Source of the DNA: an uncultured Clostridia bacterium
GTDB lineage: Bacteria; Bacillota; Clostridia; Christensenellales; CASEPJ01
Direction of reading: 5' to 3'
Length of the DNA: 15,590 nucleotides
NCBI GenBank assembly: GCA_949289715.1
Contig: CASEPJ010000107.1
Coordinates: forward strand, 1 to 15,590
Below are positions 7,727-14,365 of the stretch, one piece after another (within the stretch, counting starts at the first letter, position 1; each line of letters begins with the position of its first letter). The position numbers and the translations under genes were made by a program. The notes under the pieces are model-generated. The model was given only the letters and a program-made list of their open reading frames with translations, searched no databases and was not told where the DNA came from.

Positions 7727-7752
7727 AAAAACGGTGAATTTACACCGTTTTT
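7727..7752. terminator. Bidirectional intrinsic terminator between degV-like and M23 genes
   Basis: A perfect 10-base-pair stem (AAAAACGGTG / CACCGTTTTT) with a 6-base loop. On the minus strand it is followed by an unbroken T-run and lies about 40 bases after the M23 stop codon, so it fits that gene best. On the plus strand it can also end transcripts from the degV-like gene, whose stop is about 170 bases upstream. Confidence 0.85.
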
Positions 7753-7791
7753 CTCATTTATATAAATAAATTTAATATGAAGGGCTTATTA

Positions 7792-8490
7792 TTACTTGTC
7801 CGATTCGGCTTCGAAATAATCCACGGGATTTACATATACGCCATTATCTATAACTTCGAAATGCAAATGTGCACCCATAGAGCTTTCGTTTAAAGCAGTT
7901 GAGCCGGCAGTACCTATTATTTTACCTGCTTTTACTTCATCTCCCGCTTCTACGTTAACTTCGCTGTTTAAGGAGCCGTAAACCGTTTTTAAACCGTTAT
8001 CGTGTGCTATTACGATTTTTGTTCCTTCCATTAAAGTGGTAGTTACAGATTCTACCGTACCGTCGTATACGGCGGCTACCGAAGCTCCCTCTTCAACCAA
8101 AAAGTCTATTCCCATATGGGTCTGCCACTGTTTTAATGTTTCGTTGTATACACCTGCGGTAAGGGAAAACTCCATACCCGTAGATGTCGAAGGCGTTGGC
8201 ATTAAAAATACTATGGGAGTATCCGGTGTGGGATTTTCAGTGTCTTCGCCGGGATTTTCAGTGTCTTCACCGGGATTTTCAGTGTCCTCACCGGGGTTTT
8301 CGGTATCTTCGCCGGGATTTTCTGTGTCGGGCTGATTATCAAGAGCTCCGTTTACGGGAGTCTGATTATTATTGTTTACCGAAATAATTACTGTTGTTAC
8401 TATAGCCGCAACGCAAAGCAGCAAAATAAATATATATGCGTTCTTTTTCATAAATGCCCAAAATTTATTGTGGGTTTTTGTTCTGTCCAT
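7792..8490 (-). CDS. Membrane-anchored M23 (LytM-type) peptidase with DTENPGE repeats
   Basis: A 232-residue protein. A short basic cytoplasmic N-terminus precedes one membrane helix (about 17-37). Outside the membrane an acidic linker of DTENPGE heptads (55-88, four complete and one partial) leads to an M23 domain (about 105-227). The zinc and catalytic residues are present: His125-x3-Asp129 in QTHMGIDF and His208-x-His210 in MGAHLHFEV. It should therefore be an active peptidoglycan endopeptidase. The domain start (VYNETLKQWQTHMGID) and single-anchor layout recall SpoIIQ-like proteins of clostridia, but that name is not safe on this evidence. The start ATG at 8490 has GGAGGT upstream. A TATAAC at a reasonable distance could be its -10, but I find no good -35. 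It lies between two terminators, so it is probably transcribed alone. Confidence 0.9.
   Translation of the reverse strand: MDRTKTHNKFWAFMKKNAYIFILLLCVAAIVTTVIISVNNNNQTPVNGALDNQPDTENPGEDTENPGEDTENPGEDTENPGEDTENPTPDTPIVFLMPTPSTSTGMEFSLTAGVYNETLKQWQTHMGIDFLVEEGASVAAVYDGTVESVTTTLMEGTKIVIAHDNGLKTVYGSLNSEVNVEAGDEVKAGKIIGTAGSTALNESSMGAHLHFEVIDNGVYVNPVDYFEAESDK
8231..8329 (-). repeat. 21-bp tandem repeat coding for DTENPGE
   Basis: Four complete 21-base units (8231-8314) and a 15-base partial unit (8315-8329) lie head to tail inside the M23 gene. They differ at few positions, mostly silent. The unit is a multiple of three, so gain or loss of units keeps the reading frame and changes only the length of the extracellular linker. 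Confidence 0.95.
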
Positions 8491-8652
8491 TGTATGACCT
8501 CCAAATGTTTTGTAGTCAAATTTTTGCCATAAAAAAGATTAGTTATACATATTTTTTAAAAAAAATTAAAAAATTTTATTTTTATGCTTTTTTTGTTTTA
8601 TATTGTTTAAAATAACTAAAAAAAATGCTATAATTATTTTTCTTTAACAAAT

Positions 8653-8684
8653 AAAAAAACACAGATTAAAGTCTGCGTTTTTTT
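8653..8684 (-). terminator. Intrinsic terminator of the ktrB-ktrA operon
   Basis: On the minus strand CGCAGA and TCTGTG pair (with one G-U) around a 6-base loop, extended by seven A-T pairs and ending in a T-run, 27 bases after the ktrA stop codon. The flanking A and T runs would allow some function on the other strand too, although that stem has an A-C mismatch. Confidence 0.85.
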
Positions 8685-8710
8685 ATAAATATTTATTGAT
8701 AATTCTATAT

Positions 8711-9361
8711 TTAAATTTTATCGGTTAGTTTAAATACGTCGGCAGGTTTGCCCACAATTAAAATGTGGTCGTTTTCATCGAAAACATAATCCGCACTCGG
8801 AAGAACTTTTAATTGGTCATCGCTTTTAATTGCCATTATATTGATATGAAAATTTTTGCGAACATCTACCGTTTTAATCGATTTACCCGCCCATTCTTTT
8901 ACAATGGGAATTTCGAAAATACCGTAATCGTCCGTAATTTCGATATAGTCGAAAATATTTTTTGCGTTATGTTTTATAGCGAGTTTTTCCGCCATGTCCC
9001 TATCGGGGTAAACTACTTCGTCCGCTCCGTTTTTAATTAAAAATTTTGCCTGAATATCTCTGCTTGCTTTAGAGACGACGTATTTTGCGCCTAATTCTTT
9101 TAAAAGGGAGGTTATTTCCAATGACGATTGAAAGTTATCTCCTATGGTAACGAAACATAAATCAAAATTATTAACGCCGATTTCTTTTAACACGGACTCG
9201 TTGGTGCAGTCTCCGATATATGCGTTTGTGAACTTCGGCGCAAGTTCGGTAATAATGGATTCTTTTGCATCTACTATCATAACTTCATTGCCTAATTCCA
9301 ACATTTTTAAAGCAAGATGTCTTCCGAATCTGCCCATACCTATAACCAAAACGGATTTCAT
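8711..9361 (-). CDS. ktrA: KtrA-type potassium channel regulatory subunit (RCK domain)
   Basis: A 216-residue cytosolic protein of the TrkA/KtrA family. The N-terminal Rossmann domain (RCK_N) opens with VLVIGMGRFG (Gly8, Gly10, Gly13) and has Asp31 after the second strand for nucleotide ribose binding; IGDCTNESVL follows as in other KtrA proteins. The RCK_C domain covers about residues 135-216. KtrA forms an octameric ring under the KtrB channel and gates it in response to ATP/ADP; the C-domain of Bacillota homologues binds c-di-AMP, which inhibits uptake, though I cannot identify that site residue by residue here. It lies 12 bases after ktrB, with its own GGAG in the gap, so the two form one operon. 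A terminator follows. Confidence 0.93.
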   Translation of the reverse strand: MKSVLVIGMGRFGRHLALKMLELGNEVMIVDAKESIITELAPKFTNAYIGDCTNESVLKEIGVNNFDLCFVTIGDNFQSSLEITSLLKELGAKYVVSKASRDIQAKFLIKNGADEVVYPDRDMAEKLAIKHNAKNIFDYIEITDDYGIFEIPIVKEWAGKSIKTVDVRKNFHINIMAIKSDDQLKVLPSADYVFDENDHILIVGKPADVFKLTDKI

Positions 9362-9373
9362 ATTTTTTTACTC

Positions 9374-10720
9374 CTATCCTATCAAAATGTCTTCTACCGG
9401 CCTGTTTAAAGGCGGATTTTTTTGTTTGTCGCCAAATGCAAGAGCAAGAGATAACGCTCCTACTCTGCCTACAAACATCAATATAATTAATATAATTTTA
9501 GATGAATTGTGTAATAACGGCGTAATGCCCGTTGTTAGTCCCACGGTACCTATTGCGGACGTGGTTTCGAATAAAATGTCTTTTAAAGAATAAGGTTCCA
9601 CAGCGCAGATAATGAAGGTTGCGCACAAAATAGCGGAAAGATAAAGAGTGGCGATGGTTAAAGATTGTCTGACAAGACGGAAATCCAATCGGCGTTTACC
9701 TATCACTATTTTATCGGTATTTCTGATTGTTGCATATGTGCCCAATAAAATTACCATAAACGTGGTGGTTTTTATACCGCCGGCGGTGGAACCGGGACTG
9801 CCGCCTATATACATAAGTATAGTGGTCAAGAGTGAGCCGCTGTCCGAAAGGGCGGCAAGATTTACAGTATTAAAACCTGCCGTTCTTGGAGTAACGGACT
9901 GAAAGAAGGACATAAGCAGTCTTTCCCATACCGAGGCATTTTGCATCGAAGCATTTTTTTCGAGGAAAAAGAACAATATGGTGGGGACGATTATCAATAC
10001 AGCGTTTACCCCTAAAACTATTTTGGTATGAAGTTTTAATTTACTGAGATGCCATTTGCTGTCAACAAGGTCACCCCATACGAAAAAACCCAAACCACCG
10101 ATTATAATTAAAAAGGCTATGGTTAGATTGACCAATACATCTCCCGAATAGTGTGTTAAAGAGGAAAATTCACCGTTAATCCCCATAAGATCGAAACCGG
10201 CATTGCAGAAAGCGGAAACCGAATGGAAAATTCCGTAATAAACCCCTTTCCAAAAGCCCAATTCCGGACAAAACCGAATGGAAAGCAATATTGCGCCCAG
10301 CCCTTCAAATATTATGGTTCCCGTGAAAATTCTTCTGACCAAATGAATTATTCCGCCTAATTTTAAGGTGTTGGAAGATACCATAAGAACGGTTCTGTGG
10401 TAGAGTCCTATTTTTTTGCCGAGAGCTACGGCAACTAAAGTTATAACGGTCATAATTCCCAAACCGCCGATTTGAATTAACAACAGTATTATGATTTGAC
10501 CGAATAACGACCAATGCAAGGCCGTGTCCACAACAACCAGACCCGTTACGCATGCGGCGGAAGTCGATGTGAAAAGACAGGTTAGATAGGGGGTAAATTC
10601 TCCGCTTTTTGACGATATTGGTAAAGTTAAAAGCAAACTGCCGATAAAAATAAAGGCAAGATAGCCCAAAATTATATATTGAGCACTTGTTAATTTTAAT
10701 TTTTTAGGTTTATTAAGCAT
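9374..10720 (-). CDS. ktrB: KtrB-type potassium uptake channel subunit (TrkH family)
   Basis: A 448-residue membrane protein with four repeats of the M1-P-M2 potassium-channel fold. All four pore-loop filter segments are visible: TGLVVVDT (59-66), NAGFDL (173-178), PRTAGFNT (278-285) and GTVGLTTG (391-398). The flexible gating loop GSTAGGIKTT is at 310-319. It imports K+ coupled to a cation gradient (Na+ in studied KtrB proteins) and needs KtrA for full activity. Its length fits KtrB rather than the longer TrkH. The start ATG at 10720 has GGGAGAG upstream and a good promoter at 10775-10803. Potassium uptake next to an MscS-type channel gene gives this region an osmotic-homeostasis theme. Confidence 0.95.
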   Translation of the reverse strand: MLNKPKKLKLTSAQYIILGYLAFIFIGSLLLTLPISSKSGEFTPYLTCLFTSTSAACVTGLVVVDTALHWSLFGQIIILLLIQIGGLGIMTVITLVAVALGKKIGLYHRTVLMVSSNTLKLGGIIHLVRRIFTGTIIFEGLGAILLSIRFCPELGFWKGVYYGIFHSVSAFCNAGFDLMGINGEFSSLTHYSGDVLVNLTIAFLIIIGGLGFFVWGDLVDSKWHLSKLKLHTKIVLGVNAVLIIVPTILFFFLEKNASMQNASVWERLLMSFFQSVTPRTAGFNTVNLAALSDSGSLLTTILMYIGGSPGSTAGGIKTTTFMVILLGTYATIRNTDKIVIGKRRLDFRLVRQSLTIATLYLSAILCATFIICAVEPYSLKDILFETTSAIGTVGLTTGITPLLHNSSKIILIILMFVGRVGALSLALAFGDKQKNPPLNRPVEDILIG

Positions 10721-10774
10721 TAATACACTCTCCCGAAGGCATCATCTTTGCTTTTATTCAAATTCAGCCATATA

Positions 10775-10803
10775 ATTTTAACATATAACCCGATAATTTG
10801 CAA
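10775..10803 (-). promoter_or_regulatory. Promoter of the ktrB-ktrA operon
   Basis: On the minus strand TTGCAA (10803-10798) and TAAAAT (10780-10775) are 17 bases apart, and a TGT precedes the -10 as an extended element. The predicted leader is under 50 bases, leaving no room for a large riboswitch such as the c-di-AMP ydaO type. The rest of 10721-10995 is AT-rich; I see no gene or clear terminator for mscS there. Confidence 0.6.
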
Positions 10804-10995
10804 GCATATAAATATTGATTTAAATTAATTTTATAGTTTATCATTAAATACGAAAATATTTATAGATAAGTCATTTTATGCGATAAATGATATAAAATAT
10901 TAAAATATTTTTTTCCTATTAGCTTTATAAAAGTTTAAATTTATTCTATTAAAATACTTTCAGACCGGCATTAAGAGGCATAACGAGAAAGAGAT

Positions 10996-12033
10996 TTATT
11001 TATTTTTTTTCGGAGGTTTTGTTTTAGAGATATTTTCCTTTTTAGAGGCTGAAGACTTGTCGGCATTTTTGACTTTAGAGCTTTTAGAGGGAGAATTGAC
11101 GACAACCTGAGGGAAAGGAATGTTAATATTGTTTTTATCAAAAATTAATTTTATTTCTCTGTTTAAATCTCGTTGTGTCTGAAATTTATCTTCTTCCGAG
11201 CATTTTGCTACGATTTTTAATATTACTCCCGAATCGGCAAGCTGTGAAACGCCTTTGTAGAAAGGCCCTTCTTTAACGGAGGGGATATTTTTTTTGATTT
11301 GATTAAGATTTTCTTTAATAACTTTTTCTACTCTTTCCAACGATTCGCCGTATTCTATGGACACGTCGCAGACGGCAAGGGAAAGGTCTCCCGTCATATT
11401 TATAACTTCCGTAATATTGCTGTTGTTTATTATTTTGGTATTTCCTCCCGCATCCACGATTTTAGTGGTGCGGATACCTATTTCTTGTACGGTTCCTCGC
11501 CAACCGTCGATGATTACTATATCGCCTATGGCGTACTCTTCTTCAAATACAATAAAAAGGCCGGCAATTATATCGCTGACAAGACTTTGCGCTCCGAGTC
11601 CTATGATTAAACTTAAAATTCCTGCGCTTGCGACGAGTGTACCCGTATCGACCCCCCAGGTGGAAAGAAGAATAAGTATAATCAAAACGGCTACGAAATA
11701 TTTTAAAAAACTGTCAATCAATTTTGCTGCCGTAAGTTTTCTGTTTCCACTGGAAATTGTTTTGTGAATGAGTTTTCTCAAAAGTTTGCTTAAAACCAAT
11801 ACTATAATTATTATGATTATGCTTCTTATAACAATGGGTATTTTCGAATAAAGCGTGTTAATAAACTGATTTTGTGTAACGGGCTGTGCGAAAATTGAGT
11901 TTTCTCCGTAAATTTCGTTTGCGAAAATAGCAGAAAGAACGATAAAAACAACCCCTATAAGAGTTAATATAAAATACTTCGACAGTATTTTTTTCTGTTC
12001 GGGTGTCAACGATTTTTTTATTTTCTTTTTCAT
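10996..12033 (-). CDS. MscS-family small-conductance mechanosensitive channel
   Basis: A 345-residue MscS-family channel. Membrane helices lie at about residues 20-39, 66-87 and 110-125, followed by the pore-lining helix at 131-165 with the family pattern GILSLIIGLGAQSLVSDIIAGLFIVFE. The beta domain continues with YAIGDIVIIDGWRGTVQEIGIRTTKI (167-192), the best-conserved part of the family. These channels open under membrane tension and release solutes during hypo-osmotic shock. The C-terminal 32 residues (314-345) form a disordered-looking tail rich in Lys (11), Ser and Asn, which is not part of the core fold. AAGGAG precedes the ATG. The gene starts 111 bases after the end of the FN3-like gene and may be co-transcribed with it. 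Confidence 0.93.
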   Translation of the reverse strand: MKKKIKKSLTPEQKKILSKYFILTLIGVVFIVLSAIFANEIYGENSIFAQPVTQNQFINTLYSKIPIVIRSIIIIIIVLVLSKLLRKLIHKTISSGNRKLTAAKLIDSFLKYFVAVLIILILLSTWGVDTGTLVASAGILSLIIGLGAQSLVSDIIAGLFIVFEEEYAIGDIVIIDGWRGTVQEIGIRTTKIVDAGGNTKIINNSNITEVINMTGDLSLAVCDVSIEYGESLERVEKVIKENLNQIKKNIPSVKEGPFYKGVSQLADSGVILKIVAKCSEEDKFQTQRDLNREIKLIFDKNNINIPFPQVVVNSPSKSSKVKNADKSSASKKENISKTKPPKKNK

Positions 12034-12144
12034 TGATTTCTCCTTAAGTTATATAGTGAAATGAAATGCATGAATCGCAGAAAAATTTTATTAGCGCCAT
12101 TTATGCTTTCGATGCCTGAAATTTTTATTGCATAAGTTTACGTT

Positions 12145-12657
12145 TTATTGGCTGGTTGTAAAAATTTTTTGAGAATAAGCGGAAGTTTTAATTAAGCCGG
12201 ATTTATATTTGACGGCAAGTGTATATTTAGTGGAAGGTTTTAAATCCTCAAAAACTCCGCTTATGCGATTATTTGTAATGGGAATTTCTCTTGTTATAAA
12301 ATCGTTATACAATACCAAAGTAGGGTCGTTTTGTAAATTATCAACGGTCAAATCATAAACGATGCTGGTCGAATTTGAAGTTAACGATATTATATTTACA
12401 TTTATTGTTGAAGTTGAAAAAACATTAACCCCGCCAAGCGAAACGATTAATGCCATTATGGCGGCAAAGGTAATTAAAAATTTATTTTTTTTATTTGAAT
12501 TATTTTTTTTGCAGGAATTTATTTCTTCTCCCGTGTCGTTATCGGGAATGATTAAATATTCGGGATAATCGCTGCCCGTTATTCCCAAAGTGTTGCTTTG
12601 CGAAGCAAGAATATCGTTGTTTGTTTGTTCTATATCGTTATATTCATTATCCGGCAT
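12145..12657 (-). CDS. Uncharacterised single-pass membrane protein with FN3-like extracellular domain
   Basis: A 170-residue protein I do not recognise. Residues 1-58 are acidic and polar, rich in Asn and Asp, then NKKNK gives a positive patch before one membrane helix (about 59-80). The remainder (84-170) looks like a single fibronectin type III-type beta sandwich: alternating strands and the typical ending GVFEDLKPSTKYTLAVKYKSG...SQKIFTT. The charge pattern suggests the N-terminus is inside and the FN3-like domain outside. There is no enzyme motif, cell-wall sorting signal or lipobox. The ribosome binding site (GAGG) is about 13 bases from the ATG, longer than its neighbours, so initiation may be weak or the start slightly misplaced. 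It precedes mscS on the same strand. Function unknown. Confidence 0.75.
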   Translation of the reverse strand: MPDNEYNDIEQTNNDILASQSNTLGITGSDYPEYLIIPDNDTGEEINSCKKNNSNKKNKFLITFAAIMALIVSLGGVNVFSTSTINVNIISLTSNSTSIVYDLTVDNLQNDPTLVLYNDFITREIPITNNRISGVFEDLKPSTKYTLAVKYKSGLIKTSAYSQKIFTTSQ

Positions 12658-13200
12658 AATAAAATCGTTTCCTCAATGTCTAATTGTTTTTATCTGCTTT
12701 TTGCGAACAATAAAAAACAATAGGATTTAATTAATTTTAAATATAAAGTATTACTGAATTTTTATTAAAGTCATTTTATATCGTTTTTAATGAAATTTGG
12801 TATTTATAGTTTTATGATACATTGAATTTTATTTGATTTATTTGTTTTAAGTAAAATTTTTAGTTTTTTAAAAACAAACAATTATTGCGGCTATTGCGGC
12901 GGATAAATCGTTATTATTTTTATAAGTATATGATAACATTTATTATCTATATTTACAAGTAAAATAAACGCTACGCAAAAAACAGACGTAAAGTTTTTTA
13001 AAAAAACAAAAAAACATATATTTAATTTGTAAAGCAATTTATTAATTCGTTGTTTTATTTGTTGTTTTATTTAAATTAAATTGTTTAATTTTATTTCGAC
13101 TTATAGAGGATAATTTGAATTTCGGACTTTTATTTTTTTAATATAAAAACACATTGTAAAATAAATATTTACTAAAAATATTTATAATGCGCCATTAGAA
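12658..13200. other. AT-rich divergent intergenic region
   Basis: No gene is visible. The region holds a candidate minus-strand promoter (12930-12958) and a tandem pair of the 9-mer TATTGCGGC (12883-12900), conspicuous because it is GC-rich in this AT-rich setting. I find no tRNA, DnaA-box cluster or recognisable structured RNA. Confidence 0.5.
12930..12958 (-). promoter_or_regulatory. Candidate promoter for the FN3-like gene and mscS
   Basis: On the minus strand TTGTAA (12958-12953) and TATCAT (12935-12930) are 17 bases apart, with a TGT extended element before the -10. Use of it would imply a leader of about 265 bases containing the duplicated 9-mer at 12883-12900. No better candidate lies closer to the gene. 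Confidence 0.4.
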
Positions 13201-13250
13201 TTCACAGAAGAAATAATTTAAATTTTTCTGCTGTGAAACGCCGTGAAACA
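13201..13250 (+). promoter_or_regulatory. Operator-like inverted repeat and phased GTGAAAC motifs
   Basis: Arms at 13201-13213 and 13225-13237 pair at 12 of 13 positions (outer part TTCACAG / CTGTGAA) around an 11-base loop. The right arm runs into GTGAAACG (13233-13240), repeated exactly 10 bases later as GTGAAACA (13243-13250). The second copy equals one half of the ParB site parS (TGTTTCACGTGAAACA). The element ends one base before the -35 of the rsmG promoter. There is no T-run on either strand, so it is not an intrinsic terminator. A regulatory role is inference. Confidence 0.5.
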
Positions 13251-13251
13251 C

Positions 13252-13280
13252 TTGTCAAAAGAGATTTTATATTATATAAT
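13252..13280 (+). promoter_or_regulatory. Sigma-A-type promoter for rsmG-soj-parB
   Basis: TTGTCA at 13252-13257 (one mismatch) and a perfect TATAAT at 13275-13280 are 17 bases apart. Transcription would begin near 13287, giving rsmG a leader of about 150 bases. Confidence 0.8.
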
Positions 13281-13288
13281 TTAATTAA

Positions 13289-13378
13289 CCGATTTTATCG
13301 GCGGACCTTTTAAAACAAGAGAGCGAAAAGGTTAATTTGAGATATAAAATGCATACCTAAATTTTTGCTTAAATTTAG
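13289..13378 (+). other. Hairpin-rich leader of rsmG
   Basis: Three stem-loops follow one another in the predicted leader: CCGAT/ATCGG at 13289-13301, right at the expected RNA 5' end; ACCTTTT/AAAAGGT at 13305-13332; and CTAAATTT/AAATTTAG at 13357-13378, which is followed by ATTTTTAT and so looks like a weak terminator. No known riboswitch class is recognised. Confidence 0.4.
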
Positions 13379-13435
13379 ATTTTTATAAGCCGAAAAACAA
13401 TTTTTAAAAGTCGATTAATTTTTTGCGGAGGCACA

Positions 13436-14137
13436 ATGAAAGATTATTTGCAAAACCGTTTTTCTTTGATAAATATTGAACTCGATGCTAAAAAAGCGGA
13501 AATGTTTGAAAAATATTATAATCTTTTAATTGAATGGAACGAAAAATTCAATTTAACCGCAATAACAAAAGAACGGGAAGTTTGTGACAAACATTTTATC
13601 GACAGTGTTTTGTGTGAGTCGTGTATACCTAAAAATTCGGTTTTGTTGGACATCGGTTCGGGTGCGGGCTTCCCTGCCCTGCCTTTAAAAATCGTCCGTC
13701 CGGATTTAAAGGTTACAATGATTGACAGTGTAAATAAAAAAGTAACCTTTTTAAAAGAAGTTATAAAAGCACTTAATTTAGAAAACGCAGAAGCAATACA
13801 CATAAGAAGCGAAGAGCTTGCAAGAAGTTCTTACAGGGATTTTTTCGATGTGGTTACCGGGCGTGCGGTCGCAAGACTGAACACTTTGTGCGAATACTCT
13901 CTTCCTTTAGTAAAAAAAGGAGGAATTTTTATAGCGTATAAGGCAGAAAACGTCGAAGACGAATTAAAAGAAGCGGAAAACGCCATAAGACTTTTGAATG
14001 GAAAATTTGTAAAACTTTTAAAAATTCCTTTGCCTGGCAGCGATATCGTAAGGTCGTTTGCAATAATTTCCAAAATCGATAAAACGCCCGAAAAATTTCC
14101 GAGAGGAAAAGGAAAAGAAAGAAGCGATCCATTGTAA
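13436..14137 (+). CDS. rsmG: 16S rRNA (guanine-N7) methyltransferase RsmG (GidB)
   Basis: A 233-residue Rossmann-fold methyltransferase. RsmG methylates N7 of G527 (E. coli numbering) in the 530 loop of 16S rRNA using S-adenosylmethionine; its loss gives low-level streptomycin resistance in studied species. The N-terminal hallmark WNEKFNLTAI (34-43) and KHFIDS (52-57) precede the cofactor loop LLDIGSGAGFPALPLKI (70-86). VTGRAVARL (140-148) and the ending FPRGKGKERSDPL are also typical. A strong GCGGAGG lies just before the ATG. It is followed by soj and parB, the common order in Bacillota, but mnmE and mnmG, which usually precede it, are absent, so the origin-proximal cluster is broken here. 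Confidence 0.95.
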   Translation: MKDYLQNRFSLINIELDAKKAEMFEKYYNLLIEWNEKFNLTAITKEREVCDKHFIDSVLCESCIPKNSVLLDIGSGAGFPALPLKIVRPDLKVTMIDSVNKKVTFLKEVIKALNLENAEAIHIRSEELARSSYRDFFDVVTGRAVARLNTLCEYSLPLVKKGGIFIAYKAENVEDELKEAENAIRLLNGKFVKLLKIPLPGSDIVRSFAIISKIDKTPEKFPRGKGKERSDPL

Positions 14138-14260
14138 TGTACCGGCAAAATTTGAATTTTCGAGTTAATTATAAAGAAAATTTAAAAAGCGCTTTTAAAT
14201 ATAACAATTTATCGATTATAAATATGTTTAAATTTTTTAATTGATAGAGGTTATTCAAAA

Positions 14261-14297
14261 ACTTATTAAAATTTAGAAGTTTTGTGTTTTAATAAGT
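14261..14297 (+). repeat. Perfect 11-bp inverted repeat upstream of soj
   Basis: ACTTATTAAAA at 14261-14271 pairs perfectly with TTTTAATAAGT at 14287-14297 around a 15-base loop, 68 bases before the soj start codon. A smaller inverted repeat (ATTTAAAA/TTTTAAAT around AGCGC) lies at 14180-14200. Neither ends in a T-run. A weak promoter (TTGATA at 14241, TATTAA at 14264) would overlap the larger repeat. Function unknown. Confidence 0.6.
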
Positions 14298-14365
14298 ATT
14301 TAATTTAAATTTTAAAACTTCAAATTACAAAAATAACTAAAACCTACTACCATTCGGAGGTAAAA

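Noticed and set aside
8231..8329. CRISPR-like array
   Set aside because: The 21-bp units are directly adjacent with no spacers and encode a protein heptad.
8036..8335. Plus-strand open frame with GFSVSSP repeats
   Set aside because: The repeats are the antisense reading of the DTENPGE-coding tandem repeats in the M23 gene, which has intact catalytic motifs and a ribosome binding site.
8626..8684. Small RNA gene between the M23 gene and ktrA on the plus strand
   Set aside because: The predicted transcript from the extended -10 to the terminator would be only about 45 bases, and the hairpin is already explained as the ktrA terminator.
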